From NCBI RefSeq assembly GCF_009870125.1, contig NC_046679.1:10478001-10542000 (forward strand): a stretch of 64,000 nt of DNA, in the 5' to 3' direction. The notes under the pieces are model-generated. The model had not been told where the DNA came from. It saw only the letters and a program-made list of their open reading frames with translations, and made no database searches. The stretch comes from Drosophila pseudoobscura. Taxonomy: Eukaryota; Arthropoda; Insecta; Diptera; Drosophilidae. The first letter of the stretch is position 1; each line of letters opens with the position of its first letter. This document shows positions 63,428 through 64,000 of this stretch, piece after piece. Both the position numbers and the translations under genes were made by a program.

Positions 63428-64000
63428 ATGGAGGATAGCGGCATAGATAGCGAGGATAGGCAGTCGAATATCTATGAGGATGGGGCCTCAGGCCTGCTGG
63501 TAAGTAGCGAACTCGAAACAATGCAAACTCTCATGGCCAAAGTCAATGCAGAAAACGGCCAGCGGAGCGCCCAAACATATGTCCGACCTGGAGTTCGAGG
63601 TGGCGTTCAGGGGTGCCGGCAAGGTGTATGCCCCCACGACCATAGAAATCGATGAGGAGGAGGAGGCACGTGGCGGACATGAGCGCAGCGAGCCACCAAA
63701 CACCTGCCGCATACTGCAACGCAAACTGGAGCTGAAGGTCGAGCGTGCCAGGCGCAATTACACTCAGTTCCAGGAAGAGCAGGTGGGTGCACCAGCACAT
63801 TAAACATATAAATCTATATATATCTATAGCAGTGTGCTTGTATACCCCAGACAACCAAGACACAGTCGTCCACTCTGATCCCCATCAATCGATTGACCAT
63901 TCCCGGGGAGCCGGAGCACAAGCCGCTGGTCGATTACAAGTCTGAGAGCAGCGACGACGCCGAGGAGATATCCTTCTTTCCCGCCCAACTGAAGCGGGCC
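63428..64000 (+). CDS. Unrecognised acidic protein, 5' part only
   Basis: Coding exons 63428-63499, 63552-63782 and 63851-64000 (runs off the window); every junction is phase 0 with good GTAAGT/GTGGGT donors and CAG acceptors. The ATG context is ACAAAATGG. The 151 residues seen start MEDSGIDSEDRQSN, have an EIDEEEE acidic run, then a Lys/Arg/Glu-rich helical stretch (LQRKLELKVERARRNY) that may begin a coiled coil, then an acidic Ser-rich segment (KSESSDDAEEISFF). There is no signal peptide, so it is likely cytosolic or nuclear. I do not recognise the family. It starts only about 320 bp after the Papilin poly(A) signals. Confidence 0.75.

Noticed and set aside
1-64000. tRNA, rRNA, CRISPR array, complete transposon
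   Set aside because: I saw no clover-leaf with A/B boxes, no rRNA stretch, no spaced direct-repeat array, and no transposase or reverse-transcriptase motif. Short or diverged elements could be missed by eye.

Overview
The window is nuclear DNA of a fruit fly, genus Drosophila. The proteins are recognisable Drosophila orthologues, introns are mostly 55-80 bp with GTRAGT donors and (T/C)nCAG/TAG acceptors, exons are rich in CAG-encoded glutamine, and spacers are AT-rich with CA/TG microsatellites. Papilin and neighbours differ clearly from D. melanogaster as I remember it, so a more distant species is likely; the pseudoobscura/obscura group is a guess. The genes I can place are on chromosome arm 3R (Muller E) in D. 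melanogaster, from memory. Every intact gene is on the + strand.

Layout. (1) About 2.7-22.2 kb: a long PLEKHA5/6/7-like gene (probably kramer, kmr) with an N-terminal PH domain, glutamine tracts, C-terminal coiled coils and a 3.9 kb alternative exon. (2) 23.06-23.87 kb: a small secreted histidine-rich protein I cannot name. (3) 24.4-27.2 kb: Cht5, a secreted GH18 chitinase with a TATA promoter. (4) 28.9-34.4 kb: the fly sarcalumenin-like gene (CG9297), a secretory-pathway Ca-binding repeat protein fused to an EHD/dynamin-type GTPase domain. (5) 36.1-36.6 kb, minus strand: a decayed fragment resembling IFT144/WDR19. (6) 36.98-39.57 kb: mIF2, mitochondrial translation initiation factor 2, with a housekeeping promoter preceded by two CTCF-like sites. 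(7) 41.95-62.65 kb: Papilin (Ppn), an extracellular-matrix protein in 18 coding exons with a 9.9 kb first intron. (8) 63.43 kb to the edge: the 5' part of an unrecognised acidic, coiled-coil-like gene.

The genes do not form one pathway. Papilin, Cht5 and the His-rich protein are extracellular; sarcalumenin is luminal; kmr is expected at membranes or junctions; mIF2 is mitochondrial. Exon models were built by eye and checked for reading-frame closure. Summed coding lengths are multiples of three for all complete genes: kmr 2,145/2,471/3,420 aa depending on isoform, His-rich 203, Cht5 591, CG9297 950, mIF2 699, Ppn 2,914.

Most worth a second look: the CG9297 cassette-exon array; the YxxM cluster in the kmr alternative exon; the IFT144-like pseudogene; the paired CTCF-like sites; the noncoding octamer TACTCGTA (19 copies, 12 within 5.4 kb); and a GATA/TATA promoter followed by a 51-codon ORF at 40.3 kb. 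I see no clear evidence of a wholly new biological system.
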